Part shown: positions 44,273-54,755 of the stretch, in pieces
Numbering within the stretch: position 1 is the stretch's first letter
Layout of the letters: the number at the start of each line of letters is the position of its first letter
NCBI RefSeq assembly: GCF_021379005.1
Contig: NZ_CP075171.1
Coordinates: 1,302,001 to 1,366,000 of the forward strand
Length of the DNA: 64,000 nt
Origin: Leptodesmis sichuanensis A121
GTDB lineage: Bacteria; Cyanobacteriota; Cyanobacteriia; Leptolyngbyales; Leptolyngbyaceae
Direction: 5' to 3'
The notes under the pieces: model-generated
The model's database searches: none
What the model saw: only the letters and a program-made list of their open reading frames with translations
What the model was told of the DNA's origin: nothing
Made by a program: the position numbers and the translations under genes

Positions 44273-44303
44273 TTCTCCAAATTTGACTCCTCAGTTTTCA
44301 TTC

Positions 44304-45377
44304 CTACGACAGTTCAATTTGTGAGTCGTCGCCAATCATGAACCGAAGGGCTTTGGGACGTTGAGGGGCTAGTTTAAGCTGTGCCCGTTGGCCAATCACA
44401 CTGTCTACAATTCGTTGATGAATCCCAACTACTTTAGCCCCCTTCAAGATCACGCTATGTTCCAGATCCGCATCAATCAAGGTTACTTGATCTGCTACGC
44501 TACTGTACGGCCCGATGAAGCAATTCTCCAAATGGCAGTCCTCACCAATCACTACTGGACCTCGCACCGTGCAGTTAATCAGTTTTGATCCAGAACCAAT
44601 CTTCACCCGTCCGGAGATCTGACTTTGACTATCCACTTCACCTAACATTTCAGACTGGAGGCAGGTATCTAGAACGATTTGGTTGGCTTCCAGAAGATCA
44701 TCTTTTTTCCCAGTATCCAACCACCACCCTTCAATCTGTCGAGCTTCGACATGGCTCTGGTGGTTGATCAGATCCTGAATCGCATCCGTAATTTCCAACT
44801 CACCACGGGCCGAGGGCTGGATGCGATCGATTGCTTCATGAATCGTATTCGCAAAGAAATAGATGCCCACCAGTGCCAAATTAGAGGGAGGAACTTTAGG
44901 TTTTTCCACCAGATGCAGCACTCGGCCTTGAGCATCAACCTGAGCCACCCCAAACGCGGTTGGGTTGGGTACAGGACGCAGCATGATCAAAGCATCCATG
45001 TGTTGCTCTTTAAAGTCGGTTAAGAAGTGCCCCAGTTCATTCTGAATCAGGTTATCCCCTAAATACATGACGAACGGCGAATCTCCCAAAAAGGGACGGG
45101 CGATTTTAACGGCATGAGCCAATCCTGCAGGTTCATTTTGCAGAATATAGGTAATGTTGGCTCCAAAGCGATCGCCATTGCCTGTCTTGGCCTTCACCTC
45201 TTCCCCGGTTTCAGGGCTAATAATAATGCCAATGTCGGTTACGCCCGCCGCAACAATAGATTCAATTCCGTACCACAGAATTGGTTTATTAGCTACTGGA
45301 ACCAGTTGTTTGGCCCCCGTATAGGTGAGAGGCCGTAACCGGGTACCTTTACCACCGCTCAAGATCAGTGCTTTCAT
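44304..45377 (-). CDS. rfbA: Glucose-1-phosphate thymidylyltransferase (long form)
   Basis: 357 residues. Makes dTDP-glucose from Glc-1-P and dTTP. Opening motif MKALILSGGKGTRLRPLTYT with the G-x-G-T-R-x2-P-x-T signature, KQLVPVANKP, and a C-terminal left-handed beta helix (about 240-335; SGRVKIGSGSKLINCTVRGP). The long form with the added beta helix is the archaeal/actinobacterial and cyanobacterial type rather than the 290-residue enterobacterial RmlA. It lies 27 bp behind rfbC. Confidence 0.93.
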   Translation of the reverse strand: MKALILSGGKGTRLRPLTYTGAKQLVPVANKPILWYGIESIVAAGVTDIGIIISPETGEEVKAKTGNGDRFGANITYILQNEPAGLAHAVKIARPFLGDSPFVMYLGDNLIQNELGHFLTDFKEQHMDALIMLRPVPNPTAFGVAQVDAQGRVLHLVEKPKVPPSNLALVGIYFFANTIHEAIDRIQPSARGELEITDAIQDLINHQSHVEARQIEGWWLDTGKKDDLLEANQIVLDTCLQSEMLGEVDSQSQISGRVKIGSGSKLINCTVRGPVVIGEDCHLENCFIGPYSSVADQVTLIDADLEHSVILKGAKVVGIHQRIVDSVIGQRAQLKLAPQRPKALRFMIGDDSQIELS

Positions 45378-45404
45378 AGAATAATTTTCGGGTTTAGTGG
45401 GTAT

Positions 45405-45950
45405 TTAAGAGAAAACTTCTGCAATCCCAAAGGGTTTGCCAGCCTTATCTTTGGAGGACAAAATGGGTTCTTCTGTCAACGGCCAAGCAATAGCGAGATC
45501 AGGGTCATTCCAAAGAATGCAACGCTCATGTTCAGGTGCATAGTAGTCGGTCGTTTTGTATAGCACTTCTGCCACATCTGAAAGGACTAGGAATCCATGC
45601 GCGAAGCCTGCGGGAACCCAGAGCAACCGTTTGTTTTCAGCCGTTAGCGTGCAACTCACCCATCGCCCAAAAGTCGGTGATTGTTTGCGAATATCGACCA
45701 CCACATCAAAAATACTGCCGACCGTAGCTCGCACTAATTTGCCTTGAGCCTGCTGAACCTGATAATGCAAACCTCGCAAAACGCTTTTGCAGGAGCGAGA
45801 ATGGTTATCTTGAACAAATTGTTCAGTGATTCCAGCTTTTTCAGCAAACGTTTTACTGTTGTAGCTCTCCATGAAAAAACCGCGATCGTCCTCAAAAACA
45901 CGAGGTTCGATGATCAAGACATCAGGGATTTCTGTGGGCAGAACGTTCAT
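45405..45950 (-). CDS. rfbC: dTDP-4-dehydrorhamnose 3,5-epimerase
   Basis: 181 residues. Third step towards dTDP-L-rhamnose. The cupin core has the catalytic His in LRGLHYQ (about 62), with FVQDNHSRS before it and VPAGFAHGFLVLSD after it. Length is normal. It starts the rfbC-rfbA transcript. The last enzyme, RfbD, is not encoded here. Confidence 0.95.
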   Translation of the reverse strand: MNVLPTEIPDVLIIEPRVFEDDRGFFMESYNSKTFAEKAGITEQFVQDNHSRSCKSVLRGLHYQVQQAQGKLVRATVGSIFDVVVDIRKQSPTFGRWVSCTLTAENKRLLWVPAGFAHGFLVLSDVAEVLYKTTDYYAPEHERCILWNDPDLAIAWPLTEEPILSSKDKAGKPFGIAEVFS

Positions 45951-46276
45951 TCCAATTTCCTTCGACTTCTAATTCCACCGTTCATTAAAACATTGCTGGA
46001 ATCCTTAGAGGAACTCGAGCTTGAGAGCGTGAAGAGCAACCACTAAGCGTTATAACCTGAAACTTTTTGATCAACCAACCTGAACGAGGCCCACTTCATA
46101 AAAAATGAATAAACAGGCCCTACTGTTCTCTGAAACCCTTTATAGAAAACATTCTCAGAGTCTTGAGAATTTCAGTGGTAACTTAAGAAGATGTAATTTT
46201 AGTTACAAGTAATATCCGGCACTTTAGACGAATGTTCTTGCAATAGAATTCCCCATTATCTTTGGAATTAACGAAA
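45951..46276. other. Intergenic region upstream of rfbC, no gene
   Basis: 326 bases between ddl and rfbC. A small perfect hairpin ATTCTCA/TGAGAAT lies near 46149-46168. Presumed rfbC promoter region; nothing else recognised. Confidence 0.4.
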
Positions 46277-47374
46277 TCATTCTGTAATTTCCGGGTTTGG
46301 ATTGATTGCCTCGTGTCGCTCCACCGCTAGTTGAACTAATTGATCGACCAGTTCTACAAAGGAGAGACCGCTCTCTTTCCAAAGTTCTGGATACATACTG
46401 GTGGCGGTAAATCCGGGTAAGGTATTAATTTCGTTAACGAATACTTCTTGGGTTGATTCCATGTAGAAAAAATCAACCCGTGCCAGCCCCGATGCATCAA
46501 TTGCCCGGAAAGCCTGAAGCGCCAGATCCCGGATTTGTTCAGTAATTGCGGGGGGGAGAAGGGCAGGAATGATCAAATCAGCTTTACCTGTCGTGTATTT
46601 GGTTTCATAGTCATAAAAATCACTTTGGTAAGTAATCTCACCTACTACAGAAGCTTTGGGTTGATCATTGCCCAATACTGCACACTCAACTTCCCTGGCT
46701 ACCACCCCTGCTTCTACAATCAAGCGGCGATCGTAGGTGGCAGCGTTATCCAGGGCTGTTTCTAGTTGAGTCCGGTTGCGGACTTTGGAGATGCCGACGG
46801 AGGAGCCTAAATTCGCAGGTTTGACAAAACAGGGATAACCGAGAGTCGCTTCAATCTGATCGCAGAGTTTTGAGTAAATGCAGGGATTAGACCAGATTTG
46901 CGATCGTGTCACTGGCACATACTTCACCTGAGGCAACCCGGCCTGAGCAAATATCTGCTTCATGGCAATTTTATCCATTCCCACCGCCGAGCCTAAAACG
47001 CCCGACCCAACGAAGGGAACCTGCATGAGTTTGAGTAAGCCCTGTACCGTGCCATCCTCTCCATTTGGCCCATGCAGGATGGGAAACCAAACATCTACCT
47101 GGGCAACCTCTGCTGGAAATTGCCACCTTTTCCCTGCAAGAGTTGCTGTTGAAGAATTGCTGATTGGGAGAGGCTTGCCTGAGCGCAAAATTTCCTGAGC
47201 AATCTGTTGACCTTGCCAAAGTCCATCTTTCTGAATATAGAACGGTATTAAATGATACTTTTCTGCATTACCTGCCGCTGTTAAGGCTCCAGCGATTGCC
47301 CTTGCTGATACGATCGAAACCTCATGTTCACCCGAACATCCGCCAAACAGCAGCCCAATCGTTTGTTTCTTCAT
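46277..47374 (-). CDS. ddl: D-alanine--D-alanine ligase
   Basis: 365 residues. Joins two D-Ala with ATP for peptidoglycan precursors. [14 protein letters not shown] at the start, [14 protein letters not shown] (about 105-118), [18 protein letters not shown] and [20 protein letters not shown] are ATP-grasp and ligase landmarks. The Ser/Tyr pocket looks like the D-Ala-D-Ala rather than the D-Lac type (SMYP end), although specificity is inference. Confidence 0.95.
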   Translation of the reverse strand: MKKQTIGLLFGGCSGEHEVSIVSARAIAGALTAAGNAEKYHLIPFYIQKDGLWQGQQIAQEILRSGKPLPISNSSTATLAGKRWQFPAEVAQVDVWFPILHGPNGEDGTVQGLLKLMQVPFVGSGVLGSAVGMDKIAMKQIFAQAGLPQVKYVPVTRSQIWSNPCIYSKLCDQIEATLGYPCFVKPANLGSSVGISKVRNRTQLETALDNAATYDRRLIVEAGVVAREVECAVLGNDQPKASVVGEITYQSDFYDYETKYTTGKADLIIPALLPPAITEQIRDLALQAFRAIDASGLARVDFFYMESTQEVFVNEINTLPGFTATSMYPELWKESGLSFVELVDQLVQLAVERHEAINPNPEITE

Positions 47375-47813
47375 GTCCTCACCCTCCTCATGGAATCATC
47401 ACGTCCATAGCTTCCCATGTAACACCTGCGTTTTTCCACAGGGGCTATTGCTTCAGGCAACCCATTCTAAGCCTGATCTCGACATGAATTCTTCAGCAAG
47501 CTGATCAGTCAAACCTTGTCCAAGTCCAGAACCGGAGGTTCTCTTACAGGAAAACGACCGTTCTCTAGCTGGACCTGGTTTAATGTAACGTAAGTTTACA
47601 ATTTCAGGTCAAAATAACATGAAGCTTGTTAGGATCACGCACAAGCTTTCTCAGTCAGTAAGTGAAAGCCGTTGTTAATGTGGTAGGTGCGTTTCCCTGA
47701 AGGCGTGTTTGGAAAATTGCTATAGAAGTGAGTGCTTTTTTCCAGATGGCTCCGAATGTGAGTTGTTTTCGTCAGGTTGAGTAACTTGTATCCCTGACCT
47801 AGTAAAGGTTTTT
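47375..47813. other. Divergent gap between ddl and the TPR gene
   Basis: About 440 bases. It contains one palindrome repeat (47511-47582) and presumed promoters for both neighbours. No reading frame of note. Confidence 0.45.
47511..47582 (+). repeat. AAACC/GGTTT palindromic repeat, intact copy
   Basis: 72 bases from AAACCTTGTCCAAGTCCAGA to CTAGCTGGACCTGGTTTA. About 85% identical to 44201-44272. Confidence 0.75.
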
Positions 47814-48272
47814 ATGAATATGCGATCGCAGCTTTTGAGCACTGTTGAAGGTGGCACGAGAGTCGCTGAGCATCTCACTCAAAGAGGAATAGCCCTGGCA
47901 AAAGATGGCTTTCATCAGGAAGCTGTAGCGGAGTTCGATGCTGCAATCCGTTGGCGGCCACATCATTGGTTGGCCTGGTATCATCGGGGCGAGGCTTTGG
48001 CGACCTTGAATAGGTATGCGGAAGCTCTAGCCAGTTTTGAGCAAGCACTGGAACTGGAACCAGATAGTTATCAGACCTGGACATTTCGGGCCGTCATGCT
48101 GATTTACTTAGAGCGGTATGAAGAAGCATTGGAAAGCTGTGATCGCGCGATCGCCATTTACCCAGATGATCAGGAAGCATGGATATTTCGAGGTGTGGCA
48201 TTGCAACGGCTAGGCCGCTTCAAGCTTGCTTATGCCAGTTATGAGCATGCTACGTCACCTGAACAGGCATAA
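47814..48272 (+). CDS. TPR-repeat protein
   Basis: 152 residues with about three and a half tetratricopeptide repeats from residue 18 on (AEHLTQRGIALAKDGFHQEA, HWLAWYHRGEALATLNRYAEA, SYQTWTFRAVMLIYLERYEEA, DQEAWIFRGVALQRLGRF). No signal peptide or enzymatic domain. It probably serves as a protein-binding adaptor; its partner is unknown. It stands alone, reading towards the polysaccharide fusion gene. Confidence 0.88.
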   Translation: MNMRSQLLSTVEGGTRVAEHLTQRGIALAKDGFHQEAVAEFDAAIRWRPHHWLAWYHRGEALATLNRYAEALASFEQALELEPDSYQTWTFRAVMLIYLERYEEALESCDRAIAIYPDDQEAWIFRGVALQRLGRFKLAYASYEHATSPEQA

Positions 48273-48353
48273 ATCGTTGAGGGCACCCAGTCTTTTCCAT
48301 CCTCAATTATCTTTTTCTCTGTTCTTATTCTCTTATAGAAATCTCATTTTGTT

Positions 48354-49994
48354 CTACCGATCATTCATTGATGGTTTTTTGAAAGATGTGAAAGATGGAG
48401 GTTGATAAAGTCCTAATTTTTGTTTAAGCAGTAGCCAGAAGAAGGGCAAATCTTCAACCAAATAACGCTTCCAAAGGCGTTTGGGATCGGAGTAAATTCT
48501 AAAGAGCCACTCAAGTCCCATTTTGCTCATCCAGCGAGGAGCACGTTGAACAATTCCTGCTTCAAAGTCAATAGTTGCACCTACAGCAAAGAAGATTTTG
48601 ACGTGGGTGAACTTGTCTTTATATTTATCAATCCACTTCTCCTGTTTTGGAGCACCAACTCCTACGGCTAAAACAGTTGCTTTAGACTGATTAACCATTT
48701 CAATAATTTCCAGGCATTCCTGCTCATTCTTCTCAAATCCAAAAGAAGGAGAGTAAGCACCCACTACGATATCTCGCCCAATCTTAGCGTTAATTCTAGC
48801 TCTTGCTCTGTCTGCAACTCCTGGAGCACCGCCGAGCAGAAAGATGGTCATGTCTTCATTGTTTCTGTGAAATCGACAGAACAGAGGAAAGAAATCAGAA
48901 CCAGATATTTTTTCTTTGAGAGGAGTCCCAAGAAAGCGAGATGCATACATCAAGATTTGACTATCACATACTCTATAGTCAGCGTTGAGATAAATTTTGA
49001 AAAACTCTGGATCTCGTTGAAGTTTCATCAGGTGATCCACGTTGGGAGTAAATACCACACCACTCTTCAGCGTTTCTAGAAACTGCACCACTGACAGATT
49101 ATCAAATGGTACATTCAAAATTTTAATCTGGCTATTAAAGCCCTTAGAATGAAAGAGCCTGCGACGATCGCGCCTTGAGCCGAATAAAACATGGAAGAAT
49201 GTACTGGTGAGAATCATAAGATCTAAACGACGGCTCCATCCATCAATGTACGCAAAATCCATTTCAAGAATTTCTTCAAAGTTCATTTCATACTTTCGTT
49301 GATTGGTCTGCCACAAGCCTGTTAAACCAGGCTTTACAGCTAATCGTTGCCAATCTCCTCGGGTATAAAACTGAACCTCATCTAAGGTAGGGGGGCGAGT
49401 ACCTACCAGGCTCATGTCACCTTTCAAGATGTTGTAGAACTGGGGGAGTTCGTCTAAATAAAAGTATCTGAGAAGTTTACCAACTGGTGTGATTAAGGGT
49501 TCATGAGCTTGATCAAAAAGCTTATTACCTTTTTCGTAGGCCAGCTTCAGTCGTTGCCTTTCTGCATGAGGGGAGGCGGTGCGAAATCGCCAAAGCAGAA
49601 AATGTTTTCCCCGCAATCCCACTCTGGGCTGGGCAACAAAAATTGACCCCGGTGAACTAAGATATACGGCTGGGGCAAGGAGTGGCAGGAGAATCAACAG
49701 GATAAAAAGTCCTGCGATCGCGCCTACAATATCTAGACTTCGTTTAAACCGACTGTGTAGAGAGGGATGACTCAAAACACTGAAAAATTCCAGGTTATAA
49801 AGGCCGGCTTGTCTTTTTAATACAGCTTTAAGTTCTCCTTTAGAGATTAACTTGGACTCTACAAGAATCTCACCAAGTAGTTGCCATCCAACAGTTTCAA
49901 CCTGCTGGCGCTGTTTTTCAAGAGCACTATACAGTTGGCTTTTAGTAATTAAGCCTTCCTGTAACAAAATTGCACCCAAAGCATACCTGGCCAT
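48354..49994 (-). CDS. Three-part fusion: MshEN-like motif, sugar phosphotransferase, WecG/TagA glycosyltransferase
   Basis: 546 residues. Residues 5-28 and 39-62 are two 24-residue motifs fitting the MshEN c-di-GMP-binding pattern (LGxxLL..GLI....L...L..Q), though the leading Arg of each is replaced (A5, L39). Residues 83-270 form a polyprenyl-phosphate hexose-1-phosphate transferase with a membrane segment (88-112), and D181-E182 in LDELPQ as the catalytic pair. Residues 290-505 are a GT26 WecG/TagA/CpsF domain (TPNVDHLMKL, GVGAPKQEKWI); its usual DG is D344-S. One protein could thus start a lipid-linked glycan and add the second sugar. Confidence 0.88.
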   Translation of the reverse strand: MARYALGAILLQEGLITKSQLYSALEKQRQQVETVGWQLLGEILVESKLISKGELKAVLKRQAGLYNLEFFSVLSHPSLHSRFKRSLDIVGAIAGLFILLILLPLLAPAVYLSSPGSIFVAQPRVGLRGKHFLLWRFRTASPHAERQRLKLAYEKGNKLFDQAHEPLITPVGKLLRYFYLDELPQFYNILKGDMSLVGTRPPTLDEVQFYTRGDWQRLAVKPGLTGLWQTNQRKYEMNFEEILEMDFAYIDGWSRRLDLMILTSTFFHVLFGSRRDRRRLFHSKGFNSQIKILNVPFDNLSVVQFLETLKSGVVFTPNVDHLMKLQRDPEFFKIYLNADYRVCDSQILMYASRFLGTPLKEKISGSDFFPLFCRFHRNNEDMTIFLLGGAPGVADRARARINAKIGRDIVVGAYSPSFGFEKNEQECLEIIEMVNQSKATVLAVGVGAPKQEKWIDKYKDKFTHVKIFFAVGATIDFEAGIVQRAPRWMSKMGLEWLFRIYSDPKRLWKRYLVEDLPFFWLLLKQKLGLYQPPSFTSFKKPSMNDR

Positions 49995-50220
49995 CTTTCC
50001 TGAAGTTTTTCAGTATAGAAGTTTACCCTGATGAATATCCTTAGCTTCACTAGAGTACCCTCCATTTCTGAAGAGCTAACCAAGGCTTCATACTCAAACC
50101 ACGCCTGAGAATTGTTTACTACGAACAGTCTCAGATGTCTTCATAGTAAGTTGAGAGACAGGAAGTTCATTTCTGCTTTATCAGCAATTCACAGAAACGA
50201 GAACCTTTATCAAGCGCTGT

Positions 50221-51243
50221 TCAAAAATCAATGACTGGCTTATTCGATTTAGGCGTTGAGGTATTGTATTCGATTAAGCGAGAGGGTCGCCTGAACAGTT
50301 TGCCCCAATAGAATCTCGCCTGTCCTTGTGCCTGAGGAAACTTGGCTAGAGCACAAGAGAGTCCAAATAACCATGCCTCGATTCTGGTTTGCCCCGATCG
50401 ATGGGCAAATCGGTAAGCTCGATAGGCCATCAGGGGATAGCCTGCTAGTAGCAATAGACTAAATCCATGGGTGGGAATCGCGGTTGTCAGCAGGAGCACT
50501 GGAATTATCAGTCCCCAAAGGCGAATACTCCGGCTTTCTTTGACCCAGTGGCATTCGGGAGGTGCTCCGTGTAACCAGGCCCCTTCAGCATAAGCATATC
50601 CCGCCCGTACAGAACGCTTCCACCATTGTCCGAAGCGTGTCATTTGAGCATCATGCAAAGTCATTTCAGCATCAATCCGGAGAATTTTGCCTCCGTTTTG
50701 GCGAAGTCGAACGCACAGTTCCGGTTCTTCCCCAGCAATCAGGTGAGGATTATAGCCACCAACCGACTGGAGGGCTGAAATTCGCATCATGGCGTCGCCT
50801 CCACAGGCTTTAGCTTCTCCGATCGGGGTATTCCATTCCAGATCACAGAGGCGATTGTAGATAGACGCTTCTGGGTAACGTTCTCGCCGCCGACCACAAA
50901 CGACAACGACATCAGGTTGAGTGTTGAGTACCTTTTGAGCTTGTTCTAACCAACCCTCAACGACTTCACAATCTCCATCAACGAATTGGACATAGTCGAG
51001 GTCAGGAGCGATTTCTAGCAGGCGAGTTAAGCCCGCATTACGAGCACGGGCGGCTGTAAAAGGGATAGATAAATCTAGCTCAACAACATTGACACCCAGC
51101 GATCGCGCCAGTTCTACACTGCCATCGGTAGAACCAGAATCTACATAGATCACCTGTGCAGCGCGGCCCACGACAGATTGCAGACATTGCTGCAAGCGAT
51201 CGCCTTCATTCCGTCCGATCGCGACAATTCCAAGTTTGCTCAA
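50221..51243 (-). CDS. Glycosyltransferase family 2 protein, membrane-associated
   Basis: 340 residues. GT-A domain 1-230 with VIYVDSGSTDGS (32-43), FVDGDCEV (DxD-type metal site, about 87-94) and an acceptor-side ED-like GEEPELCVRLRQ. Two to three hydrophobic segments after about 245 suggest membrane attachment. Likely an exopolysaccharide glycosyltransferase, given the adjacent sugar-transferase fusion gene. It lies about 230 bp upstream of the fusion gene on the same strand. Confidence 0.88.
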   Translation of the reverse strand: MSKLGIVAIGRNEGDRLQQCLQSVVGRAAQVIYVDSGSTDGSVELARSLGVNVVELDLSIPFTAARARNAGLTRLLEIAPDLDYVQFVDGDCEVVEGWLEQAQKVLNTQPDVVVVCGRRRERYPEASIYNRLCDLEWNTPIGEAKACGGDAMMRISALQSVGGYNPHLIAGEEPELCVRLRQNGGKILRIDAEMTLHDAQMTRFGQWWKRSVRAGYAYAEGAWLHGAPPECHWVKESRSIRLWGLIIPVLLLTTAIPTHGFSLLLLAGYPLMAYRAYRFAHRSGQTRIEAWLFGLSCALAKFPQAQGQARFYWGKLFRRPSRLIEYNTSTPKSNKPVIDF

Positions 51244-51410
51244 GTGTTGTACCTCCCAAGGAAACGGCTAACGTTAGGGTTCCCTCGCTTTTAAGTACAA
51301 CACAGGATCCGGCTAGAGCGAATGGAAATATGGCTCTCAATGGTAAAGTTTCTGTCAAGAATTAGGGTTTACAGAAAAGTAAAGCTACGGCTTAGCAATG
51401 GGGGAGAGGT

Positions 51411-51432
51411 GAAGGGGTGAAGGGGTGAAGAC
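51411..51432. repeat. GGGTGAAG short tandem repeat
   Basis: Three near-identical GTGAAGGG-type units immediately behind the nadA stop. A C-rich counterpart lies just before the P450 start (about 18352-18372). Confidence 0.5.
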
Positions 51433-51434
51433 GT

Positions 51435-52403
51435 TTAAGTACTCATTTCCAACATCCGTTGAATAGGACGTAATGCGGCGAGCCGGACTGTTTCTGGCAA
51501 GGTAATTTCGGGAGCGCGGTGTTTCATGCACAGGTACAACTTCTCCAAGGTGTTGAGGCGCATGTGGGGGCATTCGTTACAGGCGCACTGGTTGAGAGGA
51601 GGAGCCGGGATAAACTGCTTATCAGGCACAGCTTTTTGCATCTGGTGAATGATCCCCGGTTCCGTGGCCACGATAAACTGCTGACTCTGGCTCTGTTGCA
51701 CATATTTCAATAAAGCCGTGGTGGAGCCAATGTAATTGGCCTGACGCAGCACGGCAGGTTCACATTCGGGATGGGCGATCGCCTCCGCATTGGGATGCAG
51801 CATTTTCAGTTGGACAAGCTTCTTCTCGGAGAACGTTTCATGGACCATGCAACTGCCCTGCCAGAGCACCATCTCCCGTCCGGTTTGCTGACTTACGTAG
51901 TTGCCCAGGTTGCGATCGGGGCCAAAAATGATGGGCTGGTCAGCAGGAATCTGGTTCACGATCCGTACCGCATTGGAACTGGTACAGATAATGTCGCTCA
52001 TGGCTTTGATCTCAGCCGTGCAGTTTATGTAAGAAATTACCAAATGTTCTGGATGAGCCGCTTTGAATCGAGCAAACGCATCGGGGGGGCAACTATCGGC
52101 CAGAGAACAGCCTGCATCCAGATCCGGTAGCAAGACCAGCTTATTGGGATTCAAAATTTTAGCCGTTTCAGCCATGAAATGAACGCCAGCAAAGACGATC
52201 ACATCCGCAGGGGTAGCGGCGGCTTTGCGAGACAATTCCAGAGAATCCCCAATAAAATCAGCAATATCCTGAATGTCCGGATCCTGGTAGTAATGCGCCA
52301 GAATTACTGCATTTAATTCCTGCTTGAGGGCTTGAATTGCGCCAAAAAGGTCATAGGGCAGGGAATCTGGAGTCGCAGCAGGAGATAAGGGGGGAATTAA
52401 CAC
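51435..52403 (-). CDS. nadA: Quinolinate synthase A
   Basis: 322 residues. Condenses iminoaspartate and dihydroxyacetone phosphate to quinolinate in NAD synthesis, using a [4Fe-4S] cluster. Three-fold pseudo-repeats are seen, with cysteine ligands in [20 protein letters not shown] and [22 protein letters not shown] near the start and [10 protein letters not shown] are typical. NadB is not in the window. Length suits the short NadA type. Confidence 0.95.
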   Translation of the reverse strand: MLIPPLSPAATPDSLPYDLFGAIQALKQELNAVILAHYYQDPDIQDIADFIGDSLELSRKAAATPADVIVFAGVHFMAETAKILNPNKLVLLPDLDAGCSLADSCPPDAFARFKAAHPEHLVISYINCTAEIKAMSDIICTSSNAVRIVNQIPADQPIIFGPDRNLGNYVSQQTGREMVLWQGSCMVHETFSEKKLVQLKMLHPNAEAIAHPECEPAVLRQANYIGSTTALLKYVQQSQSQQFIVATEPGIIHQMQKAVPDKQFIPAPPLNQCACNECPHMRLNTLEKLYLCMKHRAPEITLPETVRLAALRPIQRMLEMST

Positions 52404-52629
52404 GGCAGTTGATTGTGATGGTCAGGATAGATCTGGATTATAGTATCTATCACCAAAATTCGGGGGAGGGTATATGGCAATTTTCACTTTTACACAGCGC
52501 TGATAAGGGACTTACAGCGATTTTCAGATGAGTAAGCTACAGCCTTGAGCTTGGGGAATGGGGGGATAGGGAGTTACGGCTAACGCCTCACCCATCTTAC
52601 AACTGGGACAGGATTGGATTGCCAATCCC

Positions 52630-54606
52630 CTAGCATTCGGGCAACGAGTTTCGTGATGGGTTGGTGACTTCAGAACTGAATTCTTCCGCTGGTGGGTGAA
52701 AGTATTCATAAATTTGCTGGGCAAGGCGAGGGCCAATCCCCGGAACGGCAGCAATTTGTTGGGGGGTAGCCTGCCGGAGATAGTCGATCGATCGAAAGGT
52801 AGCCAGCAGTTGCTTTTGTCGCTGGTAGCCCAATCCGGGAATGTCATCTAAGCGAGAACGGCGCATGCGATCGCTCCGCTGTTGCCGATGAAAACTGACT
52901 GCAAAACGGTGGGCTTCATCTCGTAAACGGCGTAATAACTGGACTCCAGGCTGCTCGGCAGCCGTTGGCAGTGGCAAGGATTCTCCAGGCAGGAAAATTT
53001 CCTCGCGCTGCTTGGCCAGACTGACCACCTTTACGTCTTCCAACAAGTTCATCTCTCGTAAAGCATTGACGACTGCGGATAGCTGCCCCTTGCCGCCATC
53101 GATCATCACCAGATCGGGAAAATCAGAATTGGCAGACACATGGCGACTTAAAACGGAGGACTCCCCATTGCCGATATCTCTGCCATTGGCTTTGGCGGTT
53201 GCATACTTCCGGAAGCGGCGAGTAATCACTTCGGCCATGGAAGCAAAGTCATCCGAGTGACCAGATCTGACCGTAGGATTTTTGATTTTGTAGTGACGGT
53301 AGTGCTGTTTAGCAGGCATCCCATCTATAAAAACGACCTGGGAGGCAACTGCATCTGATCCCTGAATGTGGGAAATGTCGTACCCCTCAATCCGGCGGGG
53401 AATGTCTGGCAGGTCTAACAATTCGGCCAGATCTTGTAGCGCCTGGGTATTGCGATCGGCGAATCGCTGAGTGCGAGCCAACTCATAGCCAGCATTCCGC
53501 TCTACCATGTCGATCAGTTCAGCCTTGACCTGACGTTGGGGATTGACGATCGTGACTTTCCGGCCTTTGGTGTGACTGAGGAACTCGGCCAGCATCTCAG
53601 TTTCAGGTAACTCATGCTGCACCAGAATTTCGGCAGGAATTTCGATCGGATCCACATTCTGGTAATGCTCTTCGAGAACCCGCTGCAGAATCGCTCCCGG
53701 TGTCCCCGATGCGGCATCGGCCATAAACCCCAGTCGTCCCACCAGTCGTCCGGCTCGAATTTGAAACAGTTGAATACAGGCATGGTGGTCATCAGCAGCC
53801 AGGGCGATCGCATCGCGGGAAACGGTATCGTCTGCCAGTGCTACCTTTTGATCCGCTCCCAGGGTTTTAATCCCAGCAATTTGATCCCGCAGGTGGGCTG
53901 CCTGCTCAAAGTTCAACTCTTCTGCAGCCTGTTCCATCTGTTCCGTCAGGATGTTCACCAACTCCTCCGTGCGGCCCTGAAACACCATCGCCACTTTCCG
54001 CACGATTTTGTGGTAGTCCTCAGAGGAAATCAGTTGCTGACAAACTCCTGGACAGCGCCCAATGTCGTAATTCAAGCAGGGACGATCCTTAAACAGGGGT
54101 TGGGGACGTTGCCGCAACGGAAAAATGCGCTTCACCAGATGCAGGGTACGGCGTAATAGGCCAACATCCACATAGGGGCCATAAAAGCGATCGGCTTTCT
54201 TTCCCCCATGCCGCTTGCGGGTAATAAAGATGCGGGGATAAGGGTCAGACCAGGTGATGCATAGCCAGGGATATTTTTTGTCGTCCTTCAGCAGTACGTT
54301 GTAGTAGGGTTGGTGCTGCTTAATCAGGTTGGCTTCCAGTGCCAGGGCTTCGGCTTCTGTATCTGTAACGATGAATTCGATATCCACCACCTGCCGCACC
54401 ATCATGGCAATGCGAGGACTATGGTGGTGCTCATCCCGAAAGTAGGAACGAACGCGCGATCGCAGCTTTTTAGATTTGCCGATATATAGAACGTGATCGG
54501 TGGCATCCCGCATGTAATAAACTCCTGGTTCAGCAGGAATTTCTTTCAGGCGAGTCTCCAGGCGATCGGGGTCTTTGACTAAGGGCAGGACTTGTGCCGA
54601 CTCCAC
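52630..54606 (-). CDS. uvrC: UvrABC system protein C
   Basis: 658 residues. Makes both incisions in nucleotide excision repair. GIY-YIG nuclease domain 25-105 ([25 protein letters not shown]), a UVR domain binding UvrB (about 203-240), the RNase H-like C-terminal nuclease ([32 protein letters not shown]) and two helix-hairpin-helix motifs at the end ([38 protein letters not shown]). All parts are complete. Confidence 0.96.
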   Translation of the reverse strand: MESAQVLPLVKDPDRLETRLKEIPAEPGVYYMRDATDHVLYIGKSKKLRSRVRSYFRDEHHHSPRIAMMVRQVVDIEFIVTDTEAEALALEANLIKQHQPYYNVLLKDDKKYPWLCITWSDPYPRIFITRKRHGGKKADRFYGPYVDVGLLRRTLHLVKRIFPLRQRPQPLFKDRPCLNYDIGRCPGVCQQLISSEDYHKIVRKVAMVFQGRTEELVNILTEQMEQAAEELNFEQAAHLRDQIAGIKTLGADQKVALADDTVSRDAIALAADDHHACIQLFQIRAGRLVGRLGFMADAASGTPGAILQRVLEEHYQNVDPIEIPAEILVQHELPETEMLAEFLSHTKGRKVTIVNPQRQVKAELIDMVERNAGYELARTQRFADRNTQALQDLAELLDLPDIPRRIEGYDISHIQGSDAVASQVVFIDGMPAKQHYRHYKIKNPTVRSGHSDDFASMAEVITRRFRKYATAKANGRDIGNGESSVLSRHVSANSDFPDLVMIDGGKGQLSAVVNALREMNLLEDVKVVSLAKQREEIFLPGESLPLPTAAEQPGVQLLRRLRDEAHRFAVSFHRQQRSDRMRRSRLDDIPGLGYQRQKQLLATFRSIDYLRQATPQQIAAVPGIGPRLAQQIYEYFHPPAEEFSSEVTNPSRNSLPEC

Positions 54607-54755
54607 AATAGACTTGCAGTAAATGAGTACTCTTCGATCTTAGGCAATTTCTGGGAAAGATAGTGCCTCCGTAAGAGCGCAGCAGTCCGTAGCTAAGGTG
54701 GTTTCTGAGATGGGCCTACTATAGAAAACTGCTTTCCAGCTTGAGGAATCTGTCC

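Larger units (their letters stand above)
43635..44303. other. Repeat-filled intergenic region
   Basis: About 670 bases between rfbA and the GT4 gene. It contains two copies of the AAACC...GGTTT palindrome (43880-44095, interrupted, and 44201-44272) and a 137-bp nested element. No gene is visible. Confidence 0.6.

Noticed and set aside
53614-54156. 180-codon plus-strand frame opposite uvrC
   Set aside because: Antisense shadow; composition reflects uvrC codons.
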